64,000 bases of DNA, from contig JADJMD010000014.1 in NCBI GenBank assembly GCA_016709765.1, positions 1 through 64,000 of the forward strand, read 5' to 3'. Positions 54,817-63,060 of this stretch are shown piece after piece. The stretch's first letter is position 1. Every line of letters starts with the position of its first letter. A program made the translations under genes and the position numbers. Under the pieces are notes generated by a model, which was given only the letters and a program-made list of their open reading frames with translations, had not been told where the DNA came from and ran no database searches. Origin of the DNA: Ignavibacteriales bacterium. GTDB lineage: Bacteria; Bacteroidota; Ignavibacteria; Ignavibacteriales; Ignavibacteriaceae.

Positions 54817-55155
54817 TTACTTAAAACTTTGTACCGCTTCGTCGGTAGATTTAAATGATTCAAAAACACGGTACATTCTTGTTAACTCAAACATTGAGTG
54901 AACAGCGGGCTGAAATCCTACTAAACGAAGATCTCCGCCAAGCCCTGTTAGTTTTTTTAACGATACCACAAGGCTTCCGAGAAAAGTTGAATCTATAAAT
55001 TCGCAGGATGAAAGATCTACAACAATTTTTTTGAAACCTCTTTGAATTTCATTTACAAGTACTTGTTTGAATTCTTCAGCTTCAACTAATGTTGCTCTTT
55101 TAAGATTAACTGTTAATACGATAACATCGTCTATATCTTGTCTAAAAAATTCCAT
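54817..55155 (-). CDS. STAS-domain anti-sigma factor antagonist
   Basis: This 112-aa protein is a SpoIIAA/RsbV-type STAS domain. The key region is VVDLSSCEFIDSTFLGSLVVSL, with Ser56/Thr57 at the position of the phosphorylated serine in DSSGLG. The end (FELTRMYRVFESFKSTDEAVQSF) is typical. Such a protein releases a sigma factor or another partner when unphosphorylated. It lies 14 bp after the NtrC-type gene and 76 bp before the PP2C gene. No RsbW/SpoIIAB-type kinase is in the window. Confidence 0.93.
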   Translation of the reverse strand: MEFFRQDIDDVIVLTVNLKRATLVEAEEFKQVLVNEIQRGFKKIVVDLSSCEFIDSTFLGSLVVSLKKLTGLGGDLRLVGFQPAVHSMFELTRMYRVFESFKSTDEAVQSFK

Positions 55156-55169
55156 ATTATTTTTTCTCT

Positions 55170-56552
55170 CTATTCTGTTGATCTGTTTTCAATTTTATAT
55201 TTGTCCATTAGCCTGTAGATTGTTGCTCTGCCAAGCTGCAATCTTTTTGCGGCTTCTACGATATTACCGTTTGTAATATTTAAAGCATGTCTAATAGATT
55301 CTTCTTTTAATTTTTCAAATGGAATTACTGTTTCATCGCTAAACAATGGACCAGTATATTCAACTCCGCTTGAACTTTCGCCGGATCTTAAATGTGCAGG
55401 AAGATCTTCAACATCGATTGTATCTTTATCCGTAATAATCAAACATCTTTCAATTGTATTTTCCAACTCTCTAACATTTCCAGGCCAGTTGTACTCATAA
55501 ATAAGTTTTAAAGCTCTCTTAGAAAATCCTTTAGAATTTTTCTGAAGCTTCGCACTAAACTTCATGATAAAATGTTCTGAGAGAACAAGAACATCGCTTT
55601 TACGATGTCTTAATGGCGGAATTGAAATCGGGAAAGAGTTCAATCTGTAGTAAAGGTCTTCTCTAAACTCCTTATTTTCAACAGCCTTTTTAAGATCTCT
55701 ATTTGTTGCGGATATTATTCTTACATCCGTTTTAATTAATTCTGTACCCCCGACTCTTTCAAATTCTTTTTGTTGGATTACGCGAAGCAACTTTGCCTGA
55801 AGCAGCATTTCAAGTTCACCAACCTCATCCAAAAATATTGTACCGCCTTTAGCTATTTCAAATTTTCCAAGCTTACGAGCGTGCGCACCAGTGAACGATC
55901 CTTTTTCGTGCCCAAACAATTCGCTTTCCAAAAGTTCTCGAGGAATTGATGCACAATTTACTACAACAAAAGGTTTATCTTTTCGCTGCCCGTTATAATG
56001 GATTGCGCGGGCAATAAGTTCTTTACCGGTTCCACTTTCACCATAAATTAAAACTGTAATGTCATTATGTAGTACTTTTGTTACAAGTTTAAAAACATCC
56101 TGCATTTTTCCATCTGAAGAAATGATACTTTCAAAACTATACTCTTTTTTTACATTCTCTTTTAAATGGAGGAGTTCACGTGTAAGATCATAACTTTTTA
56201 TCGAATTTTTAATCGCAAGTTCTAATTTTTGTTGATCAATTGGTTTTGTAAAATAATCAAAAGCACCATATCTAAGTGCTTCAACAGCAACCTCAATACT
56301 TCCCTGTGCGGATAGCATAATAACCGGAATGTTTTCATCAAATTGTTTAATTCTTTTAAGAGTTTCAATCCCATCCATTCCCGGCAGCATAATATCTAAT
56401 AGAATTACATCGGGCTTTTTGCTAAGATTTTTTAGAGCATCTTCAGCATTAGAAAAAGTTTCTACCTGATACTTCCATTTATCTTTAGCCCAATAGCTAA
56501 GAAGTTTTGAAATCGCTTGCTCATCATCCACTATAAAGATCAGTTTGTCCAC
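55170..56552 (-). CDS. NtrC-type sigma-54 dependent response regulator
   Basis: This 460-aa regulator has a receiver (Asp53 in DVILLDIMLPGMDG), an AAA+ sigma-54 activation domain (Walker A GESGTGKE, loop ELFGHEKGSFTGA, Walker B IFLDEVGEL) and a C-terminal Fis-type helix-turn-helix (GNIVEAAKRLQLGRATIYRLMDKYKI). It activates sigma-54 promoters when phosphorylated. The PAS histidine kinase lies 18 bp upstream, making a classical pair. It is followed by the STAS gene. Together with the receiver-less activator at 30458, this makes two sigma-54 activators in the window. Confidence 0.96.
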   Translation of the reverse strand: MDKLIFIVDDEQAISKLLSYWAKDKWKYQVETFSNAEDALKNLSKKPDVILLDIMLPGMDGIETLKRIKQFDENIPVIMLSAQGSIEVAVEALRYGAFDYFTKPIDQQKLELAIKNSIKSYDLTRELLHLKENVKKEYSFESIISSDGKMQDVFKLVTKVLHNDITVLIYGESGTGKELIARAIHYNGQRKDKPFVVVNCASIPRELLESELFGHEKGSFTGAHARKLGKFEIAKGGTIFLDEVGELEMLLQAKLLRVIQQKEFERVGGTELIKTDVRIISATNRDLKKAVENKEFREDLYYRLNSFPISIPPLRHRKSDVLVLSEHFIMKFSAKLQKNSKGFSKRALKLIYEYNWPGNVRELENTIERCLIITDKDTIDVEDLPAHLRSGESSSGVEYTGPLFSDETVIPFEKLKEESIRHALNITNGNIVEAAKRLQLGRATIYRLMDKYKIENRSTE

Positions 56553-56570
56553 TTTGTTTTCCTATTATTT

Positions 56571-57803
56571 CTAATCTCGATTATTCTTTAATAATTTTAT
56601 TAAAACAGAGGTTCCTTTATTAGGTTCGCTCTGAATATTGATTAAACCTTTGTGCAAATCTACAATTTGTTTTACAAAAACCAATCCCATACCGGCACCA
56701 GAAATATCAGAGTCCGGACGATTAACTCTGTAAAACTTTTGAAAAAGAAATGGTAAATCCTTTTCAGGTATTCCAATTCCTGTATCTGTAATAATAATTT
56801 CTACTTCCCGAAAAAGATTATTTAGTATTACTTTTATTCGTCCACCATTTTTAGAAAACTTGATAGAATTTTCCAGTAATGAATCTAACGCCTGAAGTAA
56901 ACGTTCCTCATCAGCCTCAATTATTATTTCATCATAAGGGGCTTCCAAAGTTAAAATAACATTTATGGAAGATAATGCTTCTTTACCATTATCGATCATT
57001 TTTTTGATTAATTTAACAATGTTTACCTTCGATTTGTTAAGTGCGATTCTTCCAGTTTCCATTCGAGAGAGGTCCAAAACATCATTGATAAGCTTTGCTA
57101 ATCTTTTGCCTTCATTAAGAATGATTAAATTAAACTCATTTCTCATCTCTAAGGGCATATTAGGATCAGAGGCTATGGTTTCTGAAAATCCTACGATTGA
57201 AGCAAGAGGTGTGCGCATTTCATGAGAGATGTTAGATACAAATTCACTTTTCATCTTGTTTAATTCTTCCAACATCATTTTGTGATGTGATGATCTTGCT
57301 CTTTCCAATGCAATTAGTCTTTCGGCTTCCATCAATTTTGGTTTAATATCCGTTAACTCATTTTCAAGTTTTCTTTGTAATGTAACATCTTTACCAACAC
57401 CAAGCAGACCGATAATCTTACCATTTTTTCTTACTGTTCTAATACTAACCTGATAACGATTAATCTTTTCATATTTATTTATAAGTGATGCTTCAAAAAA
57501 TGAGTTATCGTTTTTAAGGGCAAGATTAATAGAGGCACTAACAAGTTGTGTATGAATTGGATCAATTAAATCCAAAAAGTGTTTACCAATTAATTCTTCT
57601 GAGGCATAATCTAAAGATGAGGCACCAAATTGATTAATAGAAAGAATTAACCCATCTTCATCAAGAATAAAAAACAATTCACGAGCAACATCAAAAAGTC
57701 CTAAAAAAAGTTCTTTCCAATCACCAAGCTCAAGCAATTTTTCAAGATCAAAGTCATTTTTTGATCCTAAATCTTTTGTTTCTTCCACTAAATTTTCGAA
57801 CAT
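56571..57803 (-). CDS. Cytoplasmic PAS histidine kinase
   Basis: This 410-aa kinase has no membrane segment. A PAS domain covers about residues 30-145 (ELFFILDEDGLILSINQFGASSLDYASEELIGK), followed by a short coiled coil. HisKA carries His194 in FVSNISHEMRTPLASIVGFSE, and the HATPase domain covers about 295-410 (LLENSIKFSKNGGRIKVILN, ITDTGIGIPEKDLPFLFQKFYRV, SGAGMGLVFVKQIVDLHKG). It probably senses a cytoplasmic signal (redox, ligand or oxygen) and phosphorylates the NtrC-type regulator encoded 18 bp downstream, and possibly the double-receiver phosphatase. Confidence 0.95.
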   Translation of the reverse strand: MFENLVEETKDLGSKNDFDLEKLLELGDWKELFLGLFDVARELFFILDEDGLILSINQFGASSLDYASEELIGKHFLDLIDPIHTQLVSASINLALKNDNSFFEASLINKYEKINRYQVSIRTVRKNGKIIGLLGVGKDVTLQRKLENELTDIKPKLMEAERLIALERARSSHHKMMLEELNKMKSEFVSNISHEMRTPLASIVGFSETIASDPNMPLEMRNEFNLIILNEGKRLAKLINDVLDLSRMETGRIALNKSKVNIVKLIKKMIDNGKEALSSINVILTLEAPYDEIIIEADEERLLQALDSLLENSIKFSKNGGRIKVILNNLFREVEIIITDTGIGIPEKDLPFLFQKFYRVNRPDSDISGAGMGLVFVKQIVDLHKGLINIQSEPNKGTSVLIKLLKNNRD

Positions 57804-57913
57804 CTTTTGATAAACATTTTGTATAAAATCCGAATGAATAATAGGTTAGAAAATAAAAGGATTTTGATTGGAAATCAAACATAGAATTGAACTAAATAAC
57901 ACTTTGCAACGTT

Positions 57914-60900
57914 TTAATTATTGATTTTTTCTCTTTCTAGTGCATCATAGTACTTTCTAATCAAATCTTCATAATCTTTACTGTAGCCTTCTTGCACTGC
58001 ACGATTTAACTCATCCTTTAATTTTTCTTTACCTTTTTGATTAGAAAGATTTAATTCGACAGGGCTATTACGTGTAAAGTTGTTACCGCTTTCTGATTTT
58101 CTTTCTTTCTCAAAATCTCTCTCATTTATTGATCTTTGTGCATCCAAAAGTTTTGATAATATCTTTTCCTGCTTTTGGATTAAATCATCGGTTAGTTTTT
58201 CAGTATTCATATCAGTTACAACTTCGCGCATTTGATTTACAATATTTTCAAGATCGGCTGGAATTTTTTTTGATTCCCCACTTTGCTTAGCCTCTTTATT
58301 TAATTGTTCAAGAGATTTTTGGATTAACTGCTGCTGCTGCGCTAATCTTTGCATTTGTCCCTGTTGTTCAGGCGACATTTGACCTTGCTGCATTTGCTGA
58401 AGCATTTGCGTCATATTATTTAGATCCATTTGCTGTCCGGACATTTTTTGTAATTGCTGCATAAGTGACATCATTCCCCCGCTGCCATTGCCGCCTTGCA
58501 TCATTGATTCAAGAGAACTCTTCATCATATTAGCCGCTTCATTCAAATGCATCATTGCATCTCCTTGCGATAGTGTTGCCATGCTTCCATTTCTGTTTTG
58601 CATCGATTGCATTGACTGATTCATCTTTTGATTTGCATTACCTAGTGCTTTTCCCATCTCAGGTGAGATCGCAAAAGTTTTTTGGGATAGCTCTGACATT
58701 TGATCTAAAAGCTTATTAAGATTTTTTTTGATTTCATTTTGCTTTTGCAAGTTTTGTTCAAACTGAGATGAATTTGGATCAACATTCTGAAGTTTATTTT
58801 TTAATTCTTCCTGCTGTTTTGATAGCGACAAAATATTATCCAGAATCCGCATCATATCCGTAAAAGTTTGCATCTGATTTTCCTGCTGCATCTGTTCTTG
58901 CATCTGTTGCATACTTGATTTCATCTGCTGCATATTTTTAGAAAGCTGTTGCTGATTTTTTTGCGCTTTCTGTTTTTGATTTTGTTTTAAGTCTTGTTTT
59001 GTCTGATCAGAAAGTTCTTCATTTTTTTGCTTCTCAAATTCCTCTTGTAACTTTTCCATTTCCTCATTTGGCATGTCTTTAAGTTCGCTCATTTTATCCT
59101 TAAGGTCATCCATTTTTTCTTTCAATCGATCAAGTTCCTTAGAAATTTCATCCTGCTTATTACTTAGTTCCTCGGATTTTTTTTGATCAGACAGATCACT
59201 CTTTTTTGTTTCTTCACTAAGTTCATTCTGTTTCTGTTCAAGATTTTCAGCTCGTTTAACCATCTCATCCATTTTCTGTTCAATCTGAATTCGCTTTAAT
59301 AAGTTCATAGTTCGTTCAATACTTTTCTTAAACTTCTCCTCATCCATTTTCATTTGGTTCATTGCATCCTGAGTCTGATTACGATTCATTTTCTCAAGTG
59401 CATCCTGCATTTTCTGCATAGCTTTCTTCATTTCATCACTTGTCATCTCATCCATCAACTTCTGAAGTTCCATATACTTTTCAAGCGTTTCTTCAGAAAG
59501 TAATTGATTCTGCTGAAGTTCATTCTGCATCTGTTTTAACTGCTCACTGGCAGTTTCTATTTTTTCTTGCAGCTTTTCAAACTTATCTAAAGTCTGTTCA
59601 ATTTTTTCTTTTTCTTCCCAGGTTATTTCTTGTTTATCCTGTTTTAAATCTTTATCAATCTTTTCCAATTCCTTCTTAAGTTCTTCGGCTTCTTTTAAAG
59701 TTTCCTGCATTTCATCCTGAACATTATCCTGTGTTTCATCAGCATTTGTTAATATTTCATCCAACGAAGGTACACGAACATTTATAATTTGGGTCTTTGC
59801 AGATTTTGGTCCACTTATATTATCGTTATCAAATATTTCCAAGTAGAAAGAATAAACATCATTAACGGCGGGATTTATTTGAGTAAGATTCCAGATATGA
59901 TCAATTATCTGTTCTTTTATCCTTTTATCAAATACAATTTCAATCGATGTAAACTTTTCCTGTGGAGCTTCATATTTAGAAGCAGCTAATTTGTAATTAA
60001 GATTAAGTTTAGAAAAACCGTAATCATCATTAATCTTTACCTCAATAGGTACTCTACTGTCATTCGCAAGATTGATATCTTGTTTTGGATAAGCTAATTC
60101 AATAGTGGGTGTGGAATCATAAATTGCTTTTAAATAATATCTAACTGGCTGAAGATTCTGATTTTCATTAAGATCCTGTAATAAAATAACGTAAGAATTA
60201 TCTTTTTTAATTCTAAAAGATCCCTTAACAAAATTATTTTTAACAGAAAGATTTATTTTTGTTGTGTCTTCAAATTCTATTTGTGCTGATTTTAATTCTT
60301 TGTTGGAAAGCAAACTAATCTCAACAGTACTACCAACTAGTGCCGAAATATTTCCGTTATCTTTTTGTTCAAGTACCGGGATATTTGAATAACCGGGAGA
60401 AATTACTTTTACATCTAAAGAACGAATTACCGGTCTATCAATTACCTTTATTTTAGACTCTTCACTTTTTATATCTTCAGCGAATGCAAAGTAATTTAGA
60501 GATGAGCGCAATTGCTGGATTGAAAAGTTATAATCGCCAACAGAATCTTTTTTAAGCTCATGCTCTTCAAAATTTGTTTGAGATTCTTCGCGGGTTAGTA
60601 AAAAAACCTTCTTAGGCATTTCTCCTTTTATACGAATTATAAAATCAACATTCTCACCTTTTGTGATTTCTGTATTACCTGGATAAATTTCAAAATAAAA
60701 TTTCGCAGGTGGAATAAATTCCTGATTAAAGTTTATTAATCTGTGTGATGCGGCTTGCAGACCAGGAACAAATCCAAATACTAGAGCTGATAAAACAAAT
60801 ACCAACAAAAAATAAATCGAGAATTTTTTGACTTTTGCAAAATCAACTATACTTTCAAACCTTATTGGTTTTGAACGTTCGTAGACATTTTTAAAAGCAG

Positions 60901-61297
60901 CATCAAGTAAACTAGGCGAATAGATTATTTTTGTTTTACCAGATGAAACAAGCTGCATTGCGTTTAGCAGATCATCCTTAATTTCTGGAAATTGTTTTCC
61001 TACTTTGGCTGCAGAATAAAAATAATCCCACTTCTTAAAAATATTAAAATATTTTAATATCGGAATTAAAATCAAATAGCTTGTTGCCCCAAGTATGGTC
61101 AGAACAAATACAAAAAGTAAAATAGTTCTAACAATAGAATTGAAATTTCCAATTAGCTCAACTAAACTAAACACAGTGAATCCAGCAATAATTATAATGA
61201 CTGTTATTACTAATCCAATAAGAAAATGAGCCGTGTACTCTTTCTTTATAAGTAATTCTAATTTAGTAATTATTTCTTTGTAAAAACTTGAATTCAT
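57914..61297 (-). CDS. DUF4175 family giant coiled-coil membrane protein
   Basis: This 1127-aa protein has N-terminal membrane helices (about 22-45, 55-80 and 150-172) and a beta-rich extracytoplasmic region (about 180-510, with IYPGNTEITKGENVDFIIRIKGEMP). A very long coiled-coil and low-complexity region follows, rich in Gln, Met, Lys and Glu (about 520-1010; repeats of QMQ, MQQ and QQLQK). The C-terminus is charged (NLSNQKGKEKLKDELNRAVQEGY). The architecture matches the DUF4175 family. It probably spans the periplasm and contacts peptidoglycan or another envelope part; the function is unknown. It begins 2 bp after the DUF4159 gene and precedes the PAS kinase gene by 110 bp. Confidence 0.85.
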   Translation of the reverse strand: MNSSFYKEIITKLELLIKKEYTAHFLIGLVITVIIIIAGFTVFSLVELIGNFNSIVRTILLFVFVLTILGATSYLILIPILKYFNIFKKWDYFYSAAKVGKQFPEIKDDLLNAMQLVSSGKTKIIYSPSLLDAAFKNVYERSKPIRFESIVDFAKVKKFSIYFLLVFVLSALVFGFVPGLQAASHRLINFNQEFIPPAKFYFEIYPGNTEITKGENVDFIIRIKGEMPKKVFLLTREESQTNFEEHELKKDSVGDYNFSIQQLRSSLNYFAFAEDIKSEESKIKVIDRPVIRSLDVKVISPGYSNIPVLEQKDNGNISALVGSTVEISLLSNKELKSAQIEFEDTTKINLSVKNNFVKGSFRIKKDNSYVILLQDLNENQNLQPVRYYLKAIYDSTPTIELAYPKQDINLANDSRVPIEVKINDDYGFSKLNLNYKLAASKYEAPQEKFTSIEIVFDKRIKEQIIDHIWNLTQINPAVNDVYSFYLEIFDNDNISGPKSAKTQIINVRVPSLDEILTNADETQDNVQDEMQETLKEAEELKKELEKIDKDLKQDKQEITWEEKEKIEQTLDKFEKLQEKIETASEQLKQMQNELQQNQLLSEETLEKYMELQKLMDEMTSDEMKKAMQKMQDALEKMNRNQTQDAMNQMKMDEEKFKKSIERTMNLLKRIQIEQKMDEMVKRAENLEQKQNELSEETKKSDLSDQKKSEELSNKQDEISKELDRLKEKMDDLKDKMSELKDMPNEEMEKLQEEFEKQKNEELSDQTKQDLKQNQKQKAQKNQQQLSKNMQQMKSSMQQMQEQMQQENQMQTFTDMMRILDNILSLSKQQEELKNKLQNVDPNSSQFEQNLQKQNEIKKNLNKLLDQMSELSQKTFAISPEMGKALGNANQKMNQSMQSMQNRNGSMATLSQGDAMMHLNEAANMMKSSLESMMQGGNGSGGMMSLMQQLQKMSGQQMDLNNMTQMLQQMQQGQMSPEQQGQMQRLAQQQQLIQKSLEQLNKEAKQSGESKKIPADLENIVNQMREVVTDMNTEKLTDDLIQKQEKILSKLLDAQRSINERDFEKERKSESGNNFTRNSPVELNLSNQKGKEKLKDELNRAVQEGYSKDYEDLIRKYYDALEREKINN

Positions 61298-61299
61298 TT

Positions 61300-61965
61300 T
61301 TATTTACTTAATGCATAAATAATTATGTTAGCACCAAACTTAAGTGCTTCTTCTCTTTTGTTTTGCGGGTCATTATGTACCTCAGGATCAGCCCAGCCAT
61401 CGCTTGGATTTGATTCAAAAGTATATAGTACCGTTAATCTTGTTCCTAAAAACATTCCAAATGTTTGCGGAGGATTTTTATCATGCTCGTGTGTTTTTGG
61501 TATTCCGTTTTCAAACTTATAAAAAATGTTAAATATCTTGTGTGAAAAAGGAACCTCAATAAAATCATTTACGGGAAAAACCTTTTTCATTTCTCTGCGT
61601 ATCGCTTTATCCATTCCGTAATCATCATCAATGTAAAGAAAACCACCATTTTCTAAATATGTCCTTAAACGATTAACCTCGTCGGTTGAAAAAACGACAT
61701 TACCATGTCCAGTTAAAAATAAAAATGGGTATGAGAAAATTTCATCGCTGGATACATCAACAAATTTATATTCTGCGTTAACTTTAATGTTTGTATTTGC
61801 CTGAACAAATTTTAATAGATTTACTTCTGCAGAAGGATCGTTGTACCAATCACCGCCGCCACTGTATTTAAGACGCGCAATTTGAAAACCTGTTTCATTC
61901 TGTGAATAAATGTTTACAGAATAACAAAGTATAATTGACAGAAATATTGTTTTACTAATAATCAT
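61300..61965 (-). CDS. DUF4159 domain-containing exported protein
   Basis: This 221-aa protein has a signal peptide (1-21) and a DUF4159 domain over the rest. Landmarks are FQIARLKYSGGGDWYNDPSAEVNLLKF, YPFLFLTGHGNVVFSTDEVNRLRTYLENGGFLYIDDDYGMDKAIRREM and LGTRLTVLYTFESNPSDGWADPEVHNDP. The domain has a glutamine-amidotransferase-like fold in related proteins but no evident catalytic triad. DUF4159 genes often lie next to DUF4175 and aerotolerance (Bat)-like genes in Bacteroidota. It is the first gene of the minus-strand run and is divergent from the EVE gene. Confidence 0.85.
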   Translation of the reverse strand: MIISKTIFLSIILCYSVNIYSQNETGFQIARLKYSGGGDWYNDPSAEVNLLKFVQANTNIKVNAEYKFVDVSSDEIFSYPFLFLTGHGNVVFSTDEVNRLRTYLENGGFLYIDDDYGMDKAIRREMKKVFPVNDFIEVPFSHKIFNIFYKFENGIPKTHEHDKNPPQTFGMFLGTRLTVLYTFESNPSDGWADPEVHNDPQNKREEALKFGANIIIYALSK

Positions 61966-62050
61966 TACGATTTAATATATTTACACATAAAGTGAATAGC
62001 AATTTAGAAAATTAGCTGGAATAATCAGTACCAAAATTTGGAGTTTTAAT

Positions 62051-62515
62051 ATGAAAAAATATTGGCTTGTAAAATCCGAACCTGAAGTTTTTTCCTTAAA
62101 CGACCTTAAAAAAAGCAAAAACCAAACAACATTTTGGGATGGTGTTAGAAATTACCAGGCAAGAAATTTTTTACGCGATGAAATGAAAAAAGGTGATCTG
62201 GTTTTATTCTATCACAGCAACTCCGATCCATTAGCAGTTATGGGAATTTGTGAAGTTGTTAAAGAAGGTTATCCTGATCATACTCAGTTTGATCCTGACA
62301 ACGATCATTATGATCCAAAAGCTGATCCTAAAAATCCAACGTGGATTATGGTTGATGTAAAATTTGTAAAAGAATTTAAAACTCCTGTTACACTTGATGC
62401 AATTAAATCAAACCCAAAACTTATAAATATGAAATTGATTGCTCGAGGTAACCGCTTATCTGTTATGCCCGTAACAAAAGAAGAGTTTGATGAGATAACG
62501 AAAATTGGAAGATAA
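62051..62515 (+). CDS. EVE domain-containing protein
   Basis: This 154-aa protein is a single EVE domain (PUA-like fold) that binds modified bases in DNA or RNA. Signatures are MKKYWLVKSEPEVFSLNDLKK, TFWDGVRNYQARNFLRDEMKKGDLVLFYHSN and NRLSVMPVTKEEFDEI. EVE proteins are close relatives of the YTH and thymocyte nuclear protein 1 families and often sit near restriction-type or RNA-modification genes. It ends only 8 bp before the unusual tRNA gene on the same strand, so both could be in one transcript; a functional link is speculative. Confidence 0.94.
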   Translation: MKKYWLVKSEPEVFSLNDLKKSKNQTTFWDGVRNYQARNFLRDEMKKGDLVLFYHSNSDPLAVMGICEVVKEGYPDHTQFDPDNDHYDPKADPKNPTWIMVDVKFVKEFKTPVTLDAIKSNPKLINMKLIARGNRLSVMPVTKEEFDEITKIGR

Positions 62516-62523
62516 TAAATTTC

Positions 62524-62618
62524 GGGGCTGTAGCTCAGTTGGGAGAGCGGTTCGTTCGCAACGAACAGGTAATCGGTTCTCCCAAAGGGACTCCAATGGA
62601 GGATCCCGATCAGCTCCA
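62524..62618 (+). tRNA. tRNA-Ala (anticodon CGC) with a 22-nt insertion in the T-loop
   Basis: A full cloverleaf can be drawn. The acceptor stem pairs GGGGCTG (62524-62530) with CAGCTCC (62611-62617) and includes the G3:U70 wobble that marks alanine tRNAs. The D-arm is GCTC/GAGC with loop AGTTGGGA. The anticodon arm is GTTCG/CGAAC with loop TTCGCAA, giving anticodon CGC. The variable loop is AGGTA. The T-stem is ATCGG (62572-62576) with CCGAT (62606-62610). The T-loop, normally 7 nt (TTCGATC), is 29 nt because 22 nt separate TTC from GATC. No CCA is encoded (ACA follows). It starts 8 bp after the EVE gene. A pseudo-tRNA is possible. Confidence 0.85.
62580..62601 (+). repeat. Double mini-hairpin insertion inside the tRNA T-loop
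   Basis: The 22-nt insert consists of two perfect back-to-back 4-bp hairpins with 3-nt loops: TCCC-AAA-GGGA (62580-62590) and CTCC-AAT-GGAG (62591-62601). It lies exactly between tRNA positions 56 and 57. The remaining T-loop and both flanking stems are intact, so the insertion is clean. Confidence 0.8.
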
Positions 62619-62625
62619 CAAAAAA

Positions 62626-63060
62626 TTATACTTTTTTTTCCATCAAATAGTGTGGAATGCTTCCAAACAAAGTATGTGATTTTTTCACAACTTTGTATCC
62701 ATTTCTCTCATAAAAATTAACCGCACTTTCACGTGCTTGAAGAATGATTTTCTTAGCACCTTTATCGATTGCAATCTTTTCTAATTCTTTAACCACAATC
62801 GACCCGATTCCTTTTTCACGCCATTCTTCTTCAACCGCCATAGAACGGATTTGGGCTTCAGTTTCAGAATTGAAATGAACTCTGCCAACTCCAACAGGAA
62901 TTCCATCAACTTCGCAAACCATAATAGGAAAAGCTTTTGCTTCAATCTCATCAAGTTCACTGCCTTTCGGTTGATTCCACGGAGCGCGGAGAATCCGCCA
63001 TCTCAAATCTCTGTATCGCTCAAATTCTTCCGGTGTTTGCGGCGGTCGAACAATCATCAT
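62626..63060 (-). CDS. GNAT family N-acetyltransferase
   Basis: This 144-aa protein has the GNAT fold. The acetyl-CoA-binding motif is visible at EEEWREKGIGSIVVKELEKIAIDKGAKKIILQARESAVNFYERNGYKVV (R/Q-x-x-G-x-G/A type, here REKGIG). The N-terminus MMIVRPPQTPEEFERYRDLRWRILR and the segment VGRVHFNSETEAQIRSMAVEE fit the ElaA-like or small-molecule GNAT group. The substrate is unknown. It overlaps the rmuC stop by four bases on the same strand, so the two are cotranscribed with rmuC first. Confidence 0.9.
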   Translation of the reverse strand: MMIVRPPQTPEEFERYRDLRWRILRAPWNQPKGSELDEIEAKAFPIMVCEVDGIPVGVGRVHFNSETEAQIRSMAVEEEWREKGIGSIVVKELEKIAIDKGAKKIILQARESAVNFYERNGYKVVKKSHTLFGSIPHYLMEKKV

